Below are positions 1 through 11,369 of a DNA stretch of 64,000 nucleotides, in pieces. The stretch spans positions 21,303,577 through 21,367,576 of the forward strand of contig NC_084462.1 of assembly GCF_027409185.1 (NCBI RefSeq), in the 5' to 3' direction. The notes beneath the pieces were generated by a model that worked only from the letters and a program-made list of their open reading frames with translations, made no database searches and had not been told where the DNA came from. Both the position numbers and the translations under genes were made by a program. Every line of letters begins with the position of its first letter. The first letter of the stretch is position 1. This DNA is from Cynocephalus volans. Its lineage: Eukaryota; Chordata; Mammalia; Dermoptera; Cynocephalidae.

Positions 1-770
1 GATTTGCATCATTTACGTGGTGAATATTATACCAAAAATTACTTTATTTTTCTGCCAGCTTCCTGTGGGGAGCAACAAGTTTGTCTTTTGACCACAAAAG
101 CAGTAGGATTCAGCTTTCAGATCTGACCTGGATGATGTGTGAATTTTGCCCTTTAATAATCATTCATAACCAGTTGGAAAAGGTGGTTTTGGTTTTGGTT
201 TGTTGTAGGGGATCTGGAAAAAGTGATGCTTAAAACTAGGGCTTAAATCCTGTCAAGGCGCCCGTCTTTCCCAGTGGGAAAAATGCATTACCTTTTTCAT
301 AGTTTATATATGTTGATACTGCTATTAACATGAAGAAATCTGGTTTTTCTCTTAATATCTATTAAAATCAGTATAGGGCTTTTTTAAAAAGGTAACTTAT
401 TTTTGAAGCTATTGGGGCATGTACATATTTCATCTTAAATTGGCAGATGAGGTCAAGTGTAGTATGAAAATGTGGAAAACTCCCACCTCCCTCTGAAGGT
501 GATCACAGAAGCAGGCTCCCGGGGGTGGGATGCGACCGGCCCCAACAGTGTGTGTTTAGTGAATCTCAGAGTAATTATGTAGCTGCTTAATTGGGGGGAA
601 TGGGTGAGGTTAGGAAACAAGCCCCTGCGTCTGTCCACGTGAGGCTCACATTCGCCACAAGAGGGAGCCACGTGTCCACTGAGGGAGCGTGCTGCTTCAG
701 GAAGGCGCAGTATTTTTTCCTGGTTATTTTGTTTCTCCAAATTTTTAAGCAAAAATTAACATTAAAAAGC
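1..770. other. Unique intergenic sequence
   Basis: I recognise no gene or repeat here. The two open frames near 453-782 overlap on opposite strands and one ends in the adjacent SINE; neither resembles a protein. Confidence 0.5.
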
Positions 771-855
771 CTAGCCGGTTAGCTCAGTTGGTTAGAGCGT
801 GGTGCTGATGACACCAAAGTCCGCGGTTTGATCCCTGTACTGGCTAAGAAAAAAG
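771..855 (+). mobile_element. CYN-like SINE monomer, tRNA-Ile-like
   Basis: Positions 773-847 fold as a near-complete tRNA. All seven acceptor pairs form (one G-T wobble), the D stem is GCTC/GAGC, and the anticodon loop reads CTGATGA (anticodon GAT, Ile). The A box TAGCTCAGTTGG is a perfect RNA polymerase III match. The T stem has three mismatches and an A-rich tail follows. An imperfect TSD of about 15 bp (754-768 and 856-870) shows retroposition, so this is a SINE and not a tRNA gene. Confidence 0.85.
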
Positions 856-1498
856 AATTAACGTAAAAATACTGGATTTAATTCAATTCAGCGTGGTTTG
901 TTAACCTCAGTGAGTGTAACGTATCACACCTTACGAGATTGTAATTCTTTAATTCAATACCCAGAGATGGTGCTTGAAAGCAAGAAGATAAATGCGTTAG
1001 AAAAATTAAATGTTGTGGGGTTTTTGTGTTTATGTTTTATTTTGGAGAGTGACTTTCTGTAACGAACCACATTTTCACACTGCATCTAGGAGAGCAGTAG
1101 TTTTACTCAGAGCGGGCCTGTAGAGTTTTCCCTTCTGCCCGAGGCTGTCCATAGTCTCCCAGGGTTGTGAGCTGCAAAGGGCCCCTTCAGCACCAGGGTG
1201 GGCTTGCACTGATTCAGGGGGTCCATAGAGGGCTCCTCCTGAGGCTGTTCTTTGGTGTGAGAGTCTCTTGGAGACCCTTTAAGGGAACCTTGCCACACAG
1301 AACAAGTTAATTTTTCACTACGGAAATGACATTTTTAAATTTCTTTCGGGGCTTGCAGTGAAATATTCTTAAAATGGAGGAATCTATTAAAACATTGACT
1401 GCTATTGTTCCATAACATCAATGAATTATTGCTCTTTCCAACACATTTTTGTAAAAGATCTATCAGGGAAAAATTTTTTTAAAGGATACATTGAGATA
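856..1498. other. Unique intergenic sequence
   Basis: There is no recognisable gene. The minus-strand frame at 1107-1298 shows no known motif. Confidence 0.45.
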
Positions 1499-1505
1499 AG
1501 AGAGT

Positions 1506-1513
<8 letters not shown>

Positions 1514-1569
<56 letters not shown>
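1514..1569. repeat. (AT)28 microsatellite
   Basis: This is an uninterrupted run of 28 AT units. It adjoins the poly-T (minus-strand poly-A) of a CYN SINE and lies inside that element's target duplication, so it probably grew from the SINE tail. Confidence 0.95.
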
Positions 1570-1586
<17 letters not shown>

Positions 1587-1740
1587 TAAAGATGACCGGT
1601 AAGGGGATCTCAACCCTTGGCTTGGTGTTGTCAGCACCACGCTCAGCCAGTGAGCAAACCGGCCATCCCTATATAGGATCCAAACCCGTGGCCTTGGTGT
1701 TATCAGCACCGCACTCTACCGAGTGAGCCACGGGCCGGCC
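1570..1740 (-). mobile_element. CYN SINE dimer, minus strand
   Basis: Reading the minus strand from 1740, the element starts GGCCGGCCCGTGGCTCACTC, contains two tRNA-like units joined near 1670, and ends in a GGTCATCTTT-type tail and poly-A. A GAGTATACATA-like duplication lies at about 1502-1512 and at 1743-1753, bracketing SINE, poly-A and microsatellite. Confidence 0.9.
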
Positions 1741-1753
1741 TGAGAGTATACAT

Positions 1754-2395
1754 ATAAATAGCTTGCAAGCAATTTAATGTCTTAAAAATGTTTTGAGTAC
1801 CACTCAGGACTTATTAAAATAAAGCAGTTTGTTTGAACATACTCCAGGCTTTCTCTTTGTTAGATATTTCTGTTTTGGTCTGTTGTGGAAAAATTGCTGG
1901 GATGGTGCACCCTCTCTCCTGCTTAGGTCAGACATATAATATTCAAAGCTCCTCCGATACATTTTGTGAGACCCAAAACCTGGTATGAGCTTATTAGAAA
2001 ACTCATCTTTATGTTATAAAGTTCATATCTTTATGCATATGGTTCTCCTCAGTATGTACTGTCCTCTGAAGATGTTTCATTAAAAGAGAAACCGACAATA
2101 ATGGCATAGCTCCTAAAAACATTTCATCTGCCATCAGGCAACTGATTGTCTTATTAACAGCTAACAGCAGCCTTTCATTGAGCTCCCACCCCCAGGTGTG
2201 AAGAGGCGGTGAAGCTGTAAGGGGGTAACACTATCATCATCTTCAGAACAATCCCCAAAAACAGCGGTTCTCGTTTTGCTGCTGAGGACACAGAGGCAAG
2301 GGTCCCATAGCTTGGAACAGAGCCGAGATTTGAATGGCTTGGTGAACACAGTTCATTCTTCATGCCATGTTCCTTGTCACCTCCTTTCAAGATAG
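1754..2395. other. Unique intergenic sequence
   Basis: No gene or clear repeat is seen. Two overlapping minus frames at 2161-2399 have no known domain. Confidence 0.4.
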
Positions 2396-2396
2396 T

Positions 2397-2515
2397 CATT
2401 CAACAACCAGCGAATACGTACTGGGTGCCTACTGTATACTAGGCACCCCAGCAAGTGCTGCCAGATAGAGCAGTAAATAAAATCACGCCCCCTGCCTTCG
2501 CAGAGCTCAGCCATT
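2397..2515 (-). repeat. L2 LINE 3'-end fragment, minus strand
   Basis: The plus strand matches the reverse complement of the L2 3' end, with the pattern CATTCAACAA...GGGTGCCTACTGTATACTAGGCACC, followed by degenerate text of the same element. Confidence 0.55.
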
Positions 2516-2875
2516 CATATGTGCTTCTTGTTAAGTAAGATATGAACTTAACATATTCAAGGTCAAGGTATAGGGAGCACAAATGGAGAAATAGAATGAT
2601 CTTTGCTGTTACAAAAATAGTGGAATACTGCTATTTAATTTTCTGGTTGTGAAATGATAAATGTGATGTCAAAGAATTGAAGTTTGATCTAGAGAGGACA
2701 ACGCCGTTAACTTTTGAATGGGGACTTCAAGGACAAAAGTTGTATCTTCCATTTCATGTTTGAGTCTTCACTAACCTCAGGCTGTCTTGGCCACATCCAC
2801 CTCAGACTTTTCCACCCAGGGTCCCAGATTCAAAAGAAATGATGATCTTTAATGAATCTAAAGCTGGTATCCCTG

Positions 2876-3084
2876 TACTGTCCAATACAGTAGCTTCTAA
2901 CCACATGTGATGGCTTAAATTTTATTTCATTTTATGTTTTAATTGACAAATAAAAATTGTATATACTTATGATGTACAATAACTTAAATTTTAATTAAAT
3001 AATATTTAAAATTCGGTTCCTCACTCACTAGCCACCTTTCACTCAATAGCTGTATGTGGCCAGTGGTTGCTGTATTGGACAGTG
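2876..3084. mobile_element. hAT-type MER element with inverted ends
   Basis: The left end CTGTCCAATACAGTAGC and right end GCTGTATTGGACAG are inverted repeats, as in the non-autonomous hAT/Charlie elements of mammals. AT-rich text at about 2925-2985 resembles an L1 3' tail and may be a nested insertion. No clear 8-bp duplication was seen. Confidence 0.6.
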
Positions 3085-3509
3085 CAGATAAAGAACGTTT
3101 CCATCATCACAGAACGTTCTGTTGGACACTGTGTTAACCTCTTGTGAACATCTTTGTGACAATTTTGCCTCTTTAGGATATGAAGATCTTACTTGAACAT
3201 ATGTGATTTATTTTTTTTTACTTTTAACCACCCTTCCCATCAACACAAGACAGAAACACCATTCTCTTAAAGTGTAGGGGAAAGAGATCATGAGTTAGCA
3301 CATGATTTTCTGTAAGCTTTTGCTCCACAGAAAAGGATTGTCTTTGCTTCTCACTTTTTATCTTCTTCACGAGGTATTGCATAGTTCTCAGTCTCTTTTT
3401 TTTTTCTGATTTTCTGATTGTCCAGTAGACATTTTATTAAAAAAAAAACACGTGGGTCATACAAACACAATTTGAAAATGATGTATGGTGCTACTGTACC
3501 TTCTATTTT

Positions 3510-3845
3510 TTATTTGTTTTTTTGTTTAGTTTTAATTTATTTTTTTCATTGTATGTGTTTTTATGCTTTATGCATATATTGTTAATGATCCAGTCAGAAT
3601 AGTTAGCATATCTATCACCTAAACATTTATCGTTTGTGTGTCGTTATAACACTCAAGATCCTCTTTTCTAGCTATCTTGAAATATACAATGCAATAGTAT
3701 TAGCTCTTGTCACCCCAGGGCCCCAGAATTTATTCTTCCTACCTAACTGTATCTTCGTAACTTTGTACCAGTCTACCAACCTTCCCCACCCCTCGCCTCC
3801 TGCTTTCCCTGCCTCTGTTCTACTATTCTACTCTCTATTTCTTTT
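3510..3845 (-). repeat. L1 3'UTR fragment, minus strand
   Basis: The sequence resembles the reverse complement of a mammalian L1 3'UTR: a poly-T start, then text around TTAATGATCCAGTCAG and the pyrimidine-rich stretch ending TTCTACTCTC. It abuts a second, similar L1 fragment. Confidence 0.6.
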
Positions 3846-3849
3846 TTCC

Positions 3850-4575
3850 CTCTTTTTAATTTATTTTTCTTAATTGACCCATGATAACTGTATATATTTA
3901 TGGAGTACAATGTGATATTTGGATACATTCATACCGTGTGCAGAGATCATATCAGGGTGCTTAGTATAGCCATCAGTCAAACATTTGTCACTTCTTTGTG
4001 TTAGGAACATTCAACATCATCTCGACTAGCTATTCAGAGATACACAACAGTACTTTGTTGTTAACTGTAGTCTCCCTGTATTACTATAGAACCCTAGATC
4101 CCATTCTTCTATCTCTCTAATATTTTGTATCTGTTGACCACCCTCTCCCCATCCCCCTCTTCCCATGTCCCCACCGATCTCTAGTAACCACTATTCTACT
4201 CTCTACTTCTATGGGATCAACTTTTTTAGCTTCCACATATGAGTGAGAACATGTGGTATTTCTCTTTCTGTGCCTGGCTTATTTCACTTATCATAATTTT
4301 CTCCAAGTTCATCCGTGTTGCTGCAAACGGCAGAATTTTATTCTTTCTTTTTTTTTTTTTTTTAAAGATGACCGGTAAGGGGATCTTAACCCTTGGCTTG
4401 GTGTTGTCAGCACCACGCTCTCCTAAGTGAGCCACGGGCTGGCCCTAGAATTTCATTCTTTTTAATGGCTGAGTAGTATTTCATTTGCGTATATACCACA
4501 TTTTCTTTATCCCATTATCTGTTGGTGGACATTAGGTTGGTTGCATATCTTGGCTATTGTGAACATAGCCTCTGA
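3850..4575 (-). repeat. 5'-truncated L1, minus strand, interrupted by a SINE
   Basis: This is the reverse complement of an L1 3' end. The 3'UTR occupies about 3850-4225, and the ORF2 C-terminus then reads on the minus strand as MNLEKIMISEISQAQKEK. ORF2 text resumes after the SINE at 4447. Unit order and orientation are continuous across the insertion. Confidence 0.8.
4347..4446 (-). mobile_element. CYN SINE, one-unit form, minus strand
   Basis: On the minus strand the copy runs from GGGCCAGCCCGTGGCTCACTT through one tRNA-like unit to AAGATCCCCTTACCGGTCATC and poly-A. It is flanked by AGAATTTYATTCTTT at 4332-4346 and 4447-4461 (14 of 15 match). It split the L1 ORF2 remnant. Confidence 0.9.
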
Positions 4576-4639
4576 GTAAAGGATGTGAACATTTAGCACA
4601 GTGCCAGGTACCTAGTAGGTCTTCAGTGAGTGGCAGGCT

Positions 4640-5404
4640 CTTTGCCATGATTTTGTATATTTAAAAATGTATAACCTTTTGAATTCTAAGCATTTTGTTG
4701 TACAATAGTAATTGGTTTGGAAGTCTTTCAGTCAAACATCTTTTGAAACATTTTGTGTTCTATTTTAGGCTGTAGCCCTAGTGTGCGATTTGTAGGAGAG
4801 GAGAGTGTGTTACCCTTTAGCACACTCCAGAGGAAATACACATGCAGGTTTAAAGCTTGACCTTGGCTGTGGTAACAAGACAGTTCATTGAACTTGAGAT
4901 GATTCATGAGAACATCCTGTACCTCCCCCTCCCTCTAGAACCACTGGGGGCCTGGAAACGTGAGAGCGGAACTGCCTGAGGAATGGAGGGGGGTTTTGAA
5001 AGCATTTGTCCCCAGACAACTGTGGGCTTACTGAGGACCCCTTGAGCTCTTTCCAGCTCGAGGCTGGGCTTAGCCTTCCCCTCGTTACCTCCAACGTTAC
5101 CTCCTTTTCCAAAAATAGGATTTGAAACTTATTTCCCGTGTGGCATAATGCATGTTACAGTCACAGGCAGGAAGTGGATATTTTCCTGCCAGGCCTGTGA
5201 AGTCCCCGGAGATGGACTGGGAAGGGTATTCCTTCTCTGTCCTATTTCACAGTAGAATATCAGCACACTTATAAGGTGATTTTCTTCAGTCTGAAAGCAC
5301 AGTGTGCTCTTCCAAATGATGCAGCCAAAGAGGTTAGACTGGCTAGATTTGGATGCTCTTGGCTGTTTCTGCTTCATAAACTAAGTTTGGTCAAAGTTTG
5401 TGTT
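4640..5404. other. Unique intergenic sequence
   Basis: No gene is recognised. The first bases (4575-4635) resemble an L2/MIR 3' tail (CACAGTGCCAGGTACCTAGTAGG). Confidence 0.4.
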
Positions 5405-5419
5405 AGAACTTGCAATATT

Positions 5420-5524
5420 GGGCTGGCTGGTTGGCTCAGTTGGTTAAAACACAAGCCTTGTATTGCTAAGGTCAAGGGTTTGAATCCCCATACTGTCCAG
5501 CCACCAAAAAAAAAAAAAAAAAGA
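5420..5524 (+). mobile_element. CYN-like SINE monomer
   Basis: A tRNA-like body (GGCTGGCTGGTTGGCTCAGTTGG as A-box region, GGTTTGAATCCCC as B-box region) is followed by CAGCCACC and poly-A. An imperfect 12-bp duplication (AGAACTTGCAAT / AGAACTTATAAT) lies at 5405-5416 and 5528-5539. Confidence 0.8.
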
Positions 5525-5586
5525 AGAAGAACTTATAATGTATATGTTTACATTATGTATACATTAACTTAAAGAATATATATATT

Positions 5587-5678
5587 TATTTTTTGGTGAC
5601 TGGCCAGTATGGGGATCCGAACCCTTGATCTCAGTGTTATAACACCACACTCTAACCAACTGAGCTAACCCGAGGTCA
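5587..5678 (-). mobile_element. CYN-like SINE monomer, minus strand
   Basis: The plus strand shows a T-rich start, GGTGACTGGCCAGTATGGGG, an inverted B box (GGATCCGAACCC) and an inverted A box (AACTGAGCTAAC). It lies 60 bp from an oppositely oriented monomer, forming an inverted SINE pair. Confidence 0.8.
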
Positions 5679-7195
5679 AATATTAACGATGCCCTCCATC
5701 CACTTGGATGCTGTCCTGGGCTCTCTCCGTGGGCCTCATAAAAGCAGTGAAGTTGTCTCATTAGAGAAACACATTCATTTCCTTCAAATGATTAGAGCAG
5801 GCAACAGAATTTGGCTCGCGGACCTCACGTGTGATTGAGAATTGTACAACAGACCACGGCAGGCAGGCAAGGCTCGAGATGTTCGGCAACAGTAATTTTG
5901 GTTTTCCAGGATTTGCAGTAAGAACTGAATGTCTTTATTTCATTGTGATGGTGTGCCAGGCTCTAAAGATAAACAGGTGAGCAAGACAGAAGCCCACCCC
6001 CAGATGGGAGAGGTAAGTGACCCCAAACCAGTCATTAACGTGCAGCTGCATGTAAGTACTGAGACAGGTGTTGAAAGTGGCTCTCAGACTCCACTTCTGG
6101 CTCCTCGGGTGGAAGCTTCTATCCCAGGAGCCCCATGTTGGCCCTACCTAACTGGTTCACTAAGTTTAGCTGAGTAGCAACAGTGTGCCAGCCAGCCCTG
6201 CACCGGAGCTGCAGTTTATGAAATAAACATTTGAGATCCAGTTCCTGGACTGGAGAAATGGGGTTTCGCTGGCTGGGCAGAGACCTCAGAACCTCTGAAC
6301 CCCTTGTCCTTCCAACTCACAGGCTCAGAAGCCCTCCAGTCTCCAATATATCCAACCATTCCTCATCTCTTCCCTGTAAGCAGCGGACAGACTGGAAGTC
6401 TGGTACTGTCGCAGGTCTTGACTAGTAGCCACTGTCCTCTCCCAGTGTCTTACAGCCCCTCACCACATTGTCAAAGACCAAGCCCTCTCCTCTGTGGCCG
6501 ATGGTCCAGCTCCTATCGCAGCCCATAGTATGAGCAGTGGGCTTTCCCCTCCATTTTTGGTCCTTGCCCAAGAAAGAACCTTATCATCACAACCCAATTG
6601 TTTAAAACAAATGAGATGCAGAAACGGATGTGGAATAAGAAATTAGAGTCAGAGTTTGCTTTGCTGCTTGAAGTAATTTATCGTCTAAGTTCTAATGCAA
6701 GCAAAACCCCAGTTACTTAAGAAGACAAATGGGGAAAATCCATGTTAATTGGATTTGCTAGTAAGTGGGTGTATTTCTACCAAATGGAACAGCAAATTAC
6801 TGGGAACGTTTAGAGTGAAAATGAAAGTGTCCTCGGCAGTGGTGGCAGGGACCATTCAATGCTCTGGCTCCCCCTGGAAGCTGCAGCCCTGAGGCTTTTC
6901 CCGGAGGCTTCCCAGGCCCTACAGCTGGTCTGGCTCCATGGGGCTCTCAGTCCTCTGCCTGGTTGCAGACAGGCCCGTTTTTTCCTCCCTTTCTTCCTTC
7001 CAGGCGTGTTGGGATTTAGTCTACTTTTCCTTTACTTTCCAAGCTGCCAGCACCAACTCTCATTTCTTGAGCCCCCTTCTTCAGAGCAGGCACAGTTTCC
7101 CCAGGTTTTTTTGTGATCCCGAATAACACGTGCTCATCCTATTAAAGATTTCATTGTAATTACTATGAGGAGAACGAAGAACAAGAGATAGCAAG
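5679..7195. other. Mostly unique intergenic sequence
   Basis: A weak minus-strand L2-like patch is possible at about 5940-6060 (GTGTGCCAGGCTCTAAAGAT). The rest has no recognisable gene; several overlapping short open frames at 5929-7126 lack motifs. Confidence 0.4.
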
Positions 7196-7199
7196 AAAT

Positions 7200-7392
7200 A
7201 ATAAATGGGGGAACGAGGAGCTGGTGTTTAATAGGGACAGTTTCAGATGGGGAAGGTGAAGACACACTGAAGATGGATAGTGGTGGTGGTTGCACAGCAG
7301 TGTGAATGTACTTAATGCCACTGTACACTTAAAAATGGTTAAAATAGTAAATTTTATGTTACATGTATTTTACCAAAAAATATTTTTTTTTT
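7200..7392 (+). repeat. L1M 3' end, plus strand
   Basis: The text GGTTGCACAGCAGTGTGAATG, then CTTAATGCCACTG and TACACTTAAAAATGGTTAAAA, is the 3' end of the old mammalian L1M families, closing in an A-rich tail. Confidence 0.8.
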
Positions 7393-7608
7393 TTAAATTT
7401 AAAGGAGAAATAACAAATGTTCTGGGGTCTTTGAGGTGTATCTAGATGAAGTGTATCTAGATCTAGCTTCCTTTATGACTTGGTTATAGGAAGACCTTTT
7501 AGCCCTCTGTGTCTGTCTCTCTCACTCTCTTTCTCTGTCTCTCCCTTATTCCTGAGGGTAGGGGTGTCTCAAAGCTCTTCCCACTCTCTTTTTCCCCAGC
7601 TATAGACC

Positions 7609-7994
7609 TTAACTCTGCACTGAATATTTGTATCCCCCAAAATTCTTATGTTGAAGCCCTAACCCCCAAGGTGAAGATATTTGGAGATGGGGCCTTTGGG
7701 AGATGAGGCCATGAGGGTAGGGCCCCCATGATGGGATTTGTGTACTTAGAAGAAGAGGAAGAGACTGAAGCTTGCTCTCTCTGTCGTATGAGGACTCAGC
7801 AGAAGGTAGCCATCTGCAAGCCAAGAAGAGAGCCCTCACTTTGGAACTGAATCAGCCAGCACCAGCACCTTGATCTTGGACTTTCCAGCCTCTAGCCTCC
7901 TCTTTGGGGATCACAGGAAACTGAGAAATGTGTCTGCTGTTTAAGCCCCCCAGTCTATGGTATTTTGTTATAGCAGCCCAAGCTGACTAAGATA
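7609..7994 (+). mobile_element. MaLR (MLT1-like) solo LTR
   Basis: Diagnostic MaLR text is present: CCCCCAAAATTCTTATGTTG near the start, GCCATCTGCAAGCCAAGAAG in the middle, and TTTAAGCCCCCCAGTCTATGG near the 3' end. There is no internal region beside it, so it is a solo LTR. Confidence 0.75.
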
Positions 7995-7999
7995 TATTC

Positions 8000-8490
8000 A
8001 GACCCAATGGGTAATTCACTCATAAGAATGTCTGCAGAACTGGGGCTCCTGTTTCTGAGCCCTCTGGTTCTCAGAGGAAAGGGTACCTGAAGGACTATTT
8101 TGTGCTTCTTAGAGAGTGTACCGCAAAAGGGCCAAGACTATCGCCTCCTACCTTGTTGCTGCAGAGGACCATGGGGAAGGATCACAAGGAAAACACTGTC
8201 ACATAGACATGGTTTAAATGTCAGCTGAGCACTCACTGGCAGACACTTAAATGATCTGGCCCTGGTTTTTTTATTTGCAAAATCCAGACTATACCTTCTT
8301 CCTCCAAGACTTGTTGGAAAGATTAAGTGAGAGGATTGAGTGACATCTACCTAATGGATGCCAGACCAATTTAGTTTCTTCCCTTCCCTAACCTTGAGGG
8401 ACAAGACAACATTTTTAAGTATATATGAGCGCAGAGCCTTCAGGGAGAGGAAATGTTGACTATTGTACTCATTTACTTTTTCAGTAAGAA
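8000..8490. other. Unique sequence with a weak MIR-like core
   Basis: About 8215-8375 loosely follows MIR (TCAGCTGAGCACTCAC...GAAAGATTAAGTGAGAGGATT). Nothing else is recognised. Confidence 0.35.
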
Positions 8491-8493
8491 TAA

Positions 8494-9600
8494 GGAACAA
8501 AAACTAGTCAAATATATAACAAACTCACATGAAAAGATGCTTATCATCATTAGCCATTAGGGGAATACAAATCACACTCACTAGGATGGCTGTAATCAGC
8601 AAGACATAGCAACAAGTGTTGGTGAGGAGGTAGAGAAACTAGAACCCCAGAAACTGCTGGTGGGAATGCAACATGGCACAGCTACTTTGGGAAAGTGTTT
8701 GGCAGTTTCTCAAACAGTTAAACGTAAGTGTTACTATCTGACCAGCAATTGCACTCCTAGGAGTACAGTATACCCAAGAGAATCGAAAGCATATTTCTAC
8801 ACAAAAACGTGTAAATGAATGTTCATAGCAGCATCACTCACACTAGCCAAAAAGTAGAAACAACTCCAATGTCCATCAACTGATGAACAGATAAAAAAAA
8901 AATGTGGTGTTATCCATACAATTGAATATTACTCAGTGTTATGAGCTAATTGTGCCCCTGCAAAATTCATAGGTTGAAATCCTAACTCCCAGTGTGATGG
9001 TATTAGGAGGTGAGGCCTTCGGGAGATGAGTACTGCCCTCACAAAAGAGGCCGCAGAGATGACTTTTCTCTCTGCCATGTGAGGGTACAATGAGAAGATG
9101 GCCATCTGTGAATGAGGAGGGCCTTCATCAGAACCAGACCATGCTGCCACCCTGACCTTGGACTTTCAGACTCCAGAACTATGGGACAGAAGTGATTGTT
9201 GGTTAAGCCACCCAGTCTATGGTAATTTGTTATAGCAGCCCAAGCTAAGACATTCGGCAATAAAAAGGAACGAATTACTGATGTATGAGTACCCTATGGC
9301 CCAGATGAACCTTGAAAACATTGTGCGAAATGAAAGAAGCCAGTCACAAAAGACCACGTGACTGTATGATTGCATTTATATGAACTGTCCAGAATAGGCA
9401 AATCTATAGAAACAAAAAAATAAATTAGTGGTTGCCAGGGGCTGGGGTGGAGATGGGAGGACTGAGGGAATGATGGCTAAGGGGTAGGAGTTTCTTTTCG
9501 GGGCGATGAAAAAGTTTTAAAATTGATTGTGGTGATATTTGCACAACTCTGAATATACTAAAGCCATCAATTTGGGCATTTTAAATGGATGAATTGTATG
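8494..9600 (+). repeat. L1M ORF2/3' end, plus strand, split by an LTR
   Basis: The L1M ORF2 end and 3'UTR read continuously from 8494 to 8936 and resume at 9253. Recognisable text includes TGCTGGTGGGAATGCAACATGG, the AATGTCCATCAACTGATGAA region and, after the LTR, GTGGTTGCCAGGGGCTGGGG. The coding part is full of stops. Confidence 0.85.
8937..9252 (+). mobile_element. MaLR (MLT1-like) solo LTR inside L1M
   Basis: The element begins TGTTATGAGC and ends CTAAGACA (TG...CA). It has the MaLR signature CAAAATTCATAGGTTGAAATCC and AAGCCACCCAGTCTATGG. Flanks CTCAG (8932-8936) and TTCGG (9253-9257) may be a decayed 5-bp duplication. It is younger than the L1M it splits. Confidence 0.85.
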
Positions 9601-9605
9601 GTGTG

Positions 9606-10013
9606 TGTATTAGTCCATTTCTGTTACTTATAACAAAATACCTGGAACTGAGTGATTTATAAGAAAACAAAATTTGTTGCTTACAGTTTTGGAGGCTGGG
9701 AAGTCCAAAGTCCAGGGAACACTTATGGTGAGGGCCTTCTTTGGTGGTGGCTTTACAGCAACACGGGTCTCACATGACAGAAAATGGTGGAGCAGAGAGA
9801 GCCTAACCTCTCATGTGCTCTTCTTTTAAAGTCCTCAGAACCATGCCCCTGACCATCATTTTTAATCCGTTTACTAGGGCGTGGTCCTCAGAATCTAATC
9901 GCTTCTTCAAGTCCTCACCTTTCAATTACCATAATAGGATTTCCCACCCTTTTAACAATCACAGTGGGGATCAAGCTAGTAATACATAAAACTTGGGGAC
10001 ACAATCCATATCA
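9606..10013 (-). mobile_element. MaLR/THE1-MST-like solo LTR, minus strand
   Basis: It begins TGTATTAGTCC and ends CCATATCA, the inverted form of THE1/MST-type LTR ends. Flanking GTGTG (9601-9605) and GTATG (10014-10018) fit a 5-bp duplication with one change. A sister copy lies at 54,477. Confidence 0.8.
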
Positions 10014-10018
10014 GTATG

Positions 10019-10314
10019 TAAATTATATTTCAACAAAGCTATTTAAGTATATTCCAGTAATTCCATGCTGTAGCCTGCTAAAGGAGAAATAAAGGGAGTA
10101 CATGGGATGGGAGTTAGGCCAGGCTGAGTTGCGTGCAGACGTGTTATACTCAGTGGTTCTTAGTGGGGGTTGACTGTACTGACTCGCAGGGGCATTTGGA
10201 AATATGTGTGGGTGTTTTTTGGTTGAGTCACGGCTGGGAAGGGCTGTCAGCATTTAGGGGATGATAGCTGGGGAAACTAAACATCCTACAAAGCCCAAGT
10301 CAGTCTTGCACACT
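10019..10314. other. Unique intergenic sequence
   Basis: No gene or repeat is recognised. Confidence 0.4.
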
Positions 10315-10333
10315 AAGAATTGCCCCACCTAAG

Positions 10334-10414
10334 GCTGGCCCATTAGCTCACTTGGTAGCGCGTGGTGCTGACAACACCAAGGTCAAGGGTTTACTGGCCA
10401 GCTGCCAAAAAAAA
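10334..10414 (+). mobile_element. CYN-like SINE monomer with perfect TSD
   Basis: This short tRNA-like body (GCTGGCCCATTAGCTCACTTGG, then GTGGTGCTGACAACACCAAGG) ends in CAGCTGCC and poly-A. The target duplication AAGAATTGCCCCACCTAAG is perfect over 19 bp (10315-10333 and 10415-10433). The T arm is truncated. Confidence 0.95.
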
Positions 10415-10433
10415 AAGAATTGCCCCACCTAAG

Positions 10434-11369
10434 AGCACCCCATTTCCTAACCCCTCCCTTATATGAAAACACTGCCCGGGGAGACATGCATCTTAGTGCT
10501 TTGCTACGCAAGGCTTGAAAAGCTCTGTTGCACTTTGGCAACCATGGGAATAAATCTCTGCATCAGCTTTGATCCTTGCACCAGATCAAACTAAGCTAAA
10601 AGCTGATCTGCCCTTCAGCCCAGGGGTTCCCTACCTCTCAAAGATTCCATTGGCCCTGGTTTCTTACACTGGGCCAGGCTCAGGTTTTGCTATTTGTTTA
10701 GAGGTTATTTTTAGCCCTCTGGAACCAGTTTCGAGGTAAATTGTTTGGGAACTTACGCAGTGTTATTTTTTTAACCGATGGTGACTATTTTCAACTGAGT
10801 AGAAGTTCTATGGCAGAAACATTTCCTTTTTAAGGTGGTGTTTTTCTGACAGTTATAAAGATTAATCCAAAAGATTAGCAAAAATAACCACTGTTGAATA
10901 GCTCAAATCTGGGAAACACAGGCAATACACTCTGTTTAGTGAGCCTCTCAGGGTGAGAGAAGGAAAGAAGGAAAAAGAGAATTCGTTTATGAATGGTGAA
11001 TTCCTTACTGGAATCAAGATTTTTCTTTTTTTTTTTAGCCAGAAAGTTTACCTTCATCAGTGATAAATAGCATATACCTGATCCAAAACTGTATCTGCCG
11101 AAATTTAAGTTATATTAAGAAACAGTCCTTTAACTTTTGGGTCAACCCTGTACATAGGCTGGTTGAACTCAGTAGGGTTGATCCCATTTGGGGTCTTTGG
11201 GAATCATTCAGTCCCAGGGCTCTCCGCACAGATTGAAAAGAGCAGGGCTCAGCCTCCCTCAATCCCAGCAGCCATAGGCCCAGAGTGAGCTTTGTCTTCA
11301 AAGGTTACAAGTAAACAGAGTATTTCCTCTTGGGAAGTGCACCAAGTTGCTTTTTAACTTAGAATACAA
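10434..11369. other. Unique intergenic sequence
   Basis: No gene is recognised. The short minus frames at 10875-11057 and 11110-11301 carry no motif. Confidence 0.4.

Noticed and set aside
773..847. Functional tRNA-Ile gene
   Set aside because: The T stem has three mismatches, an A-rich tail follows, and flanking duplications mark a SINE.
1421..1726. Overlapping open frames with Tyr-Ile repeats on both strands
   Set aside because: They are translations of the AT microsatellite and SINE poly-A.
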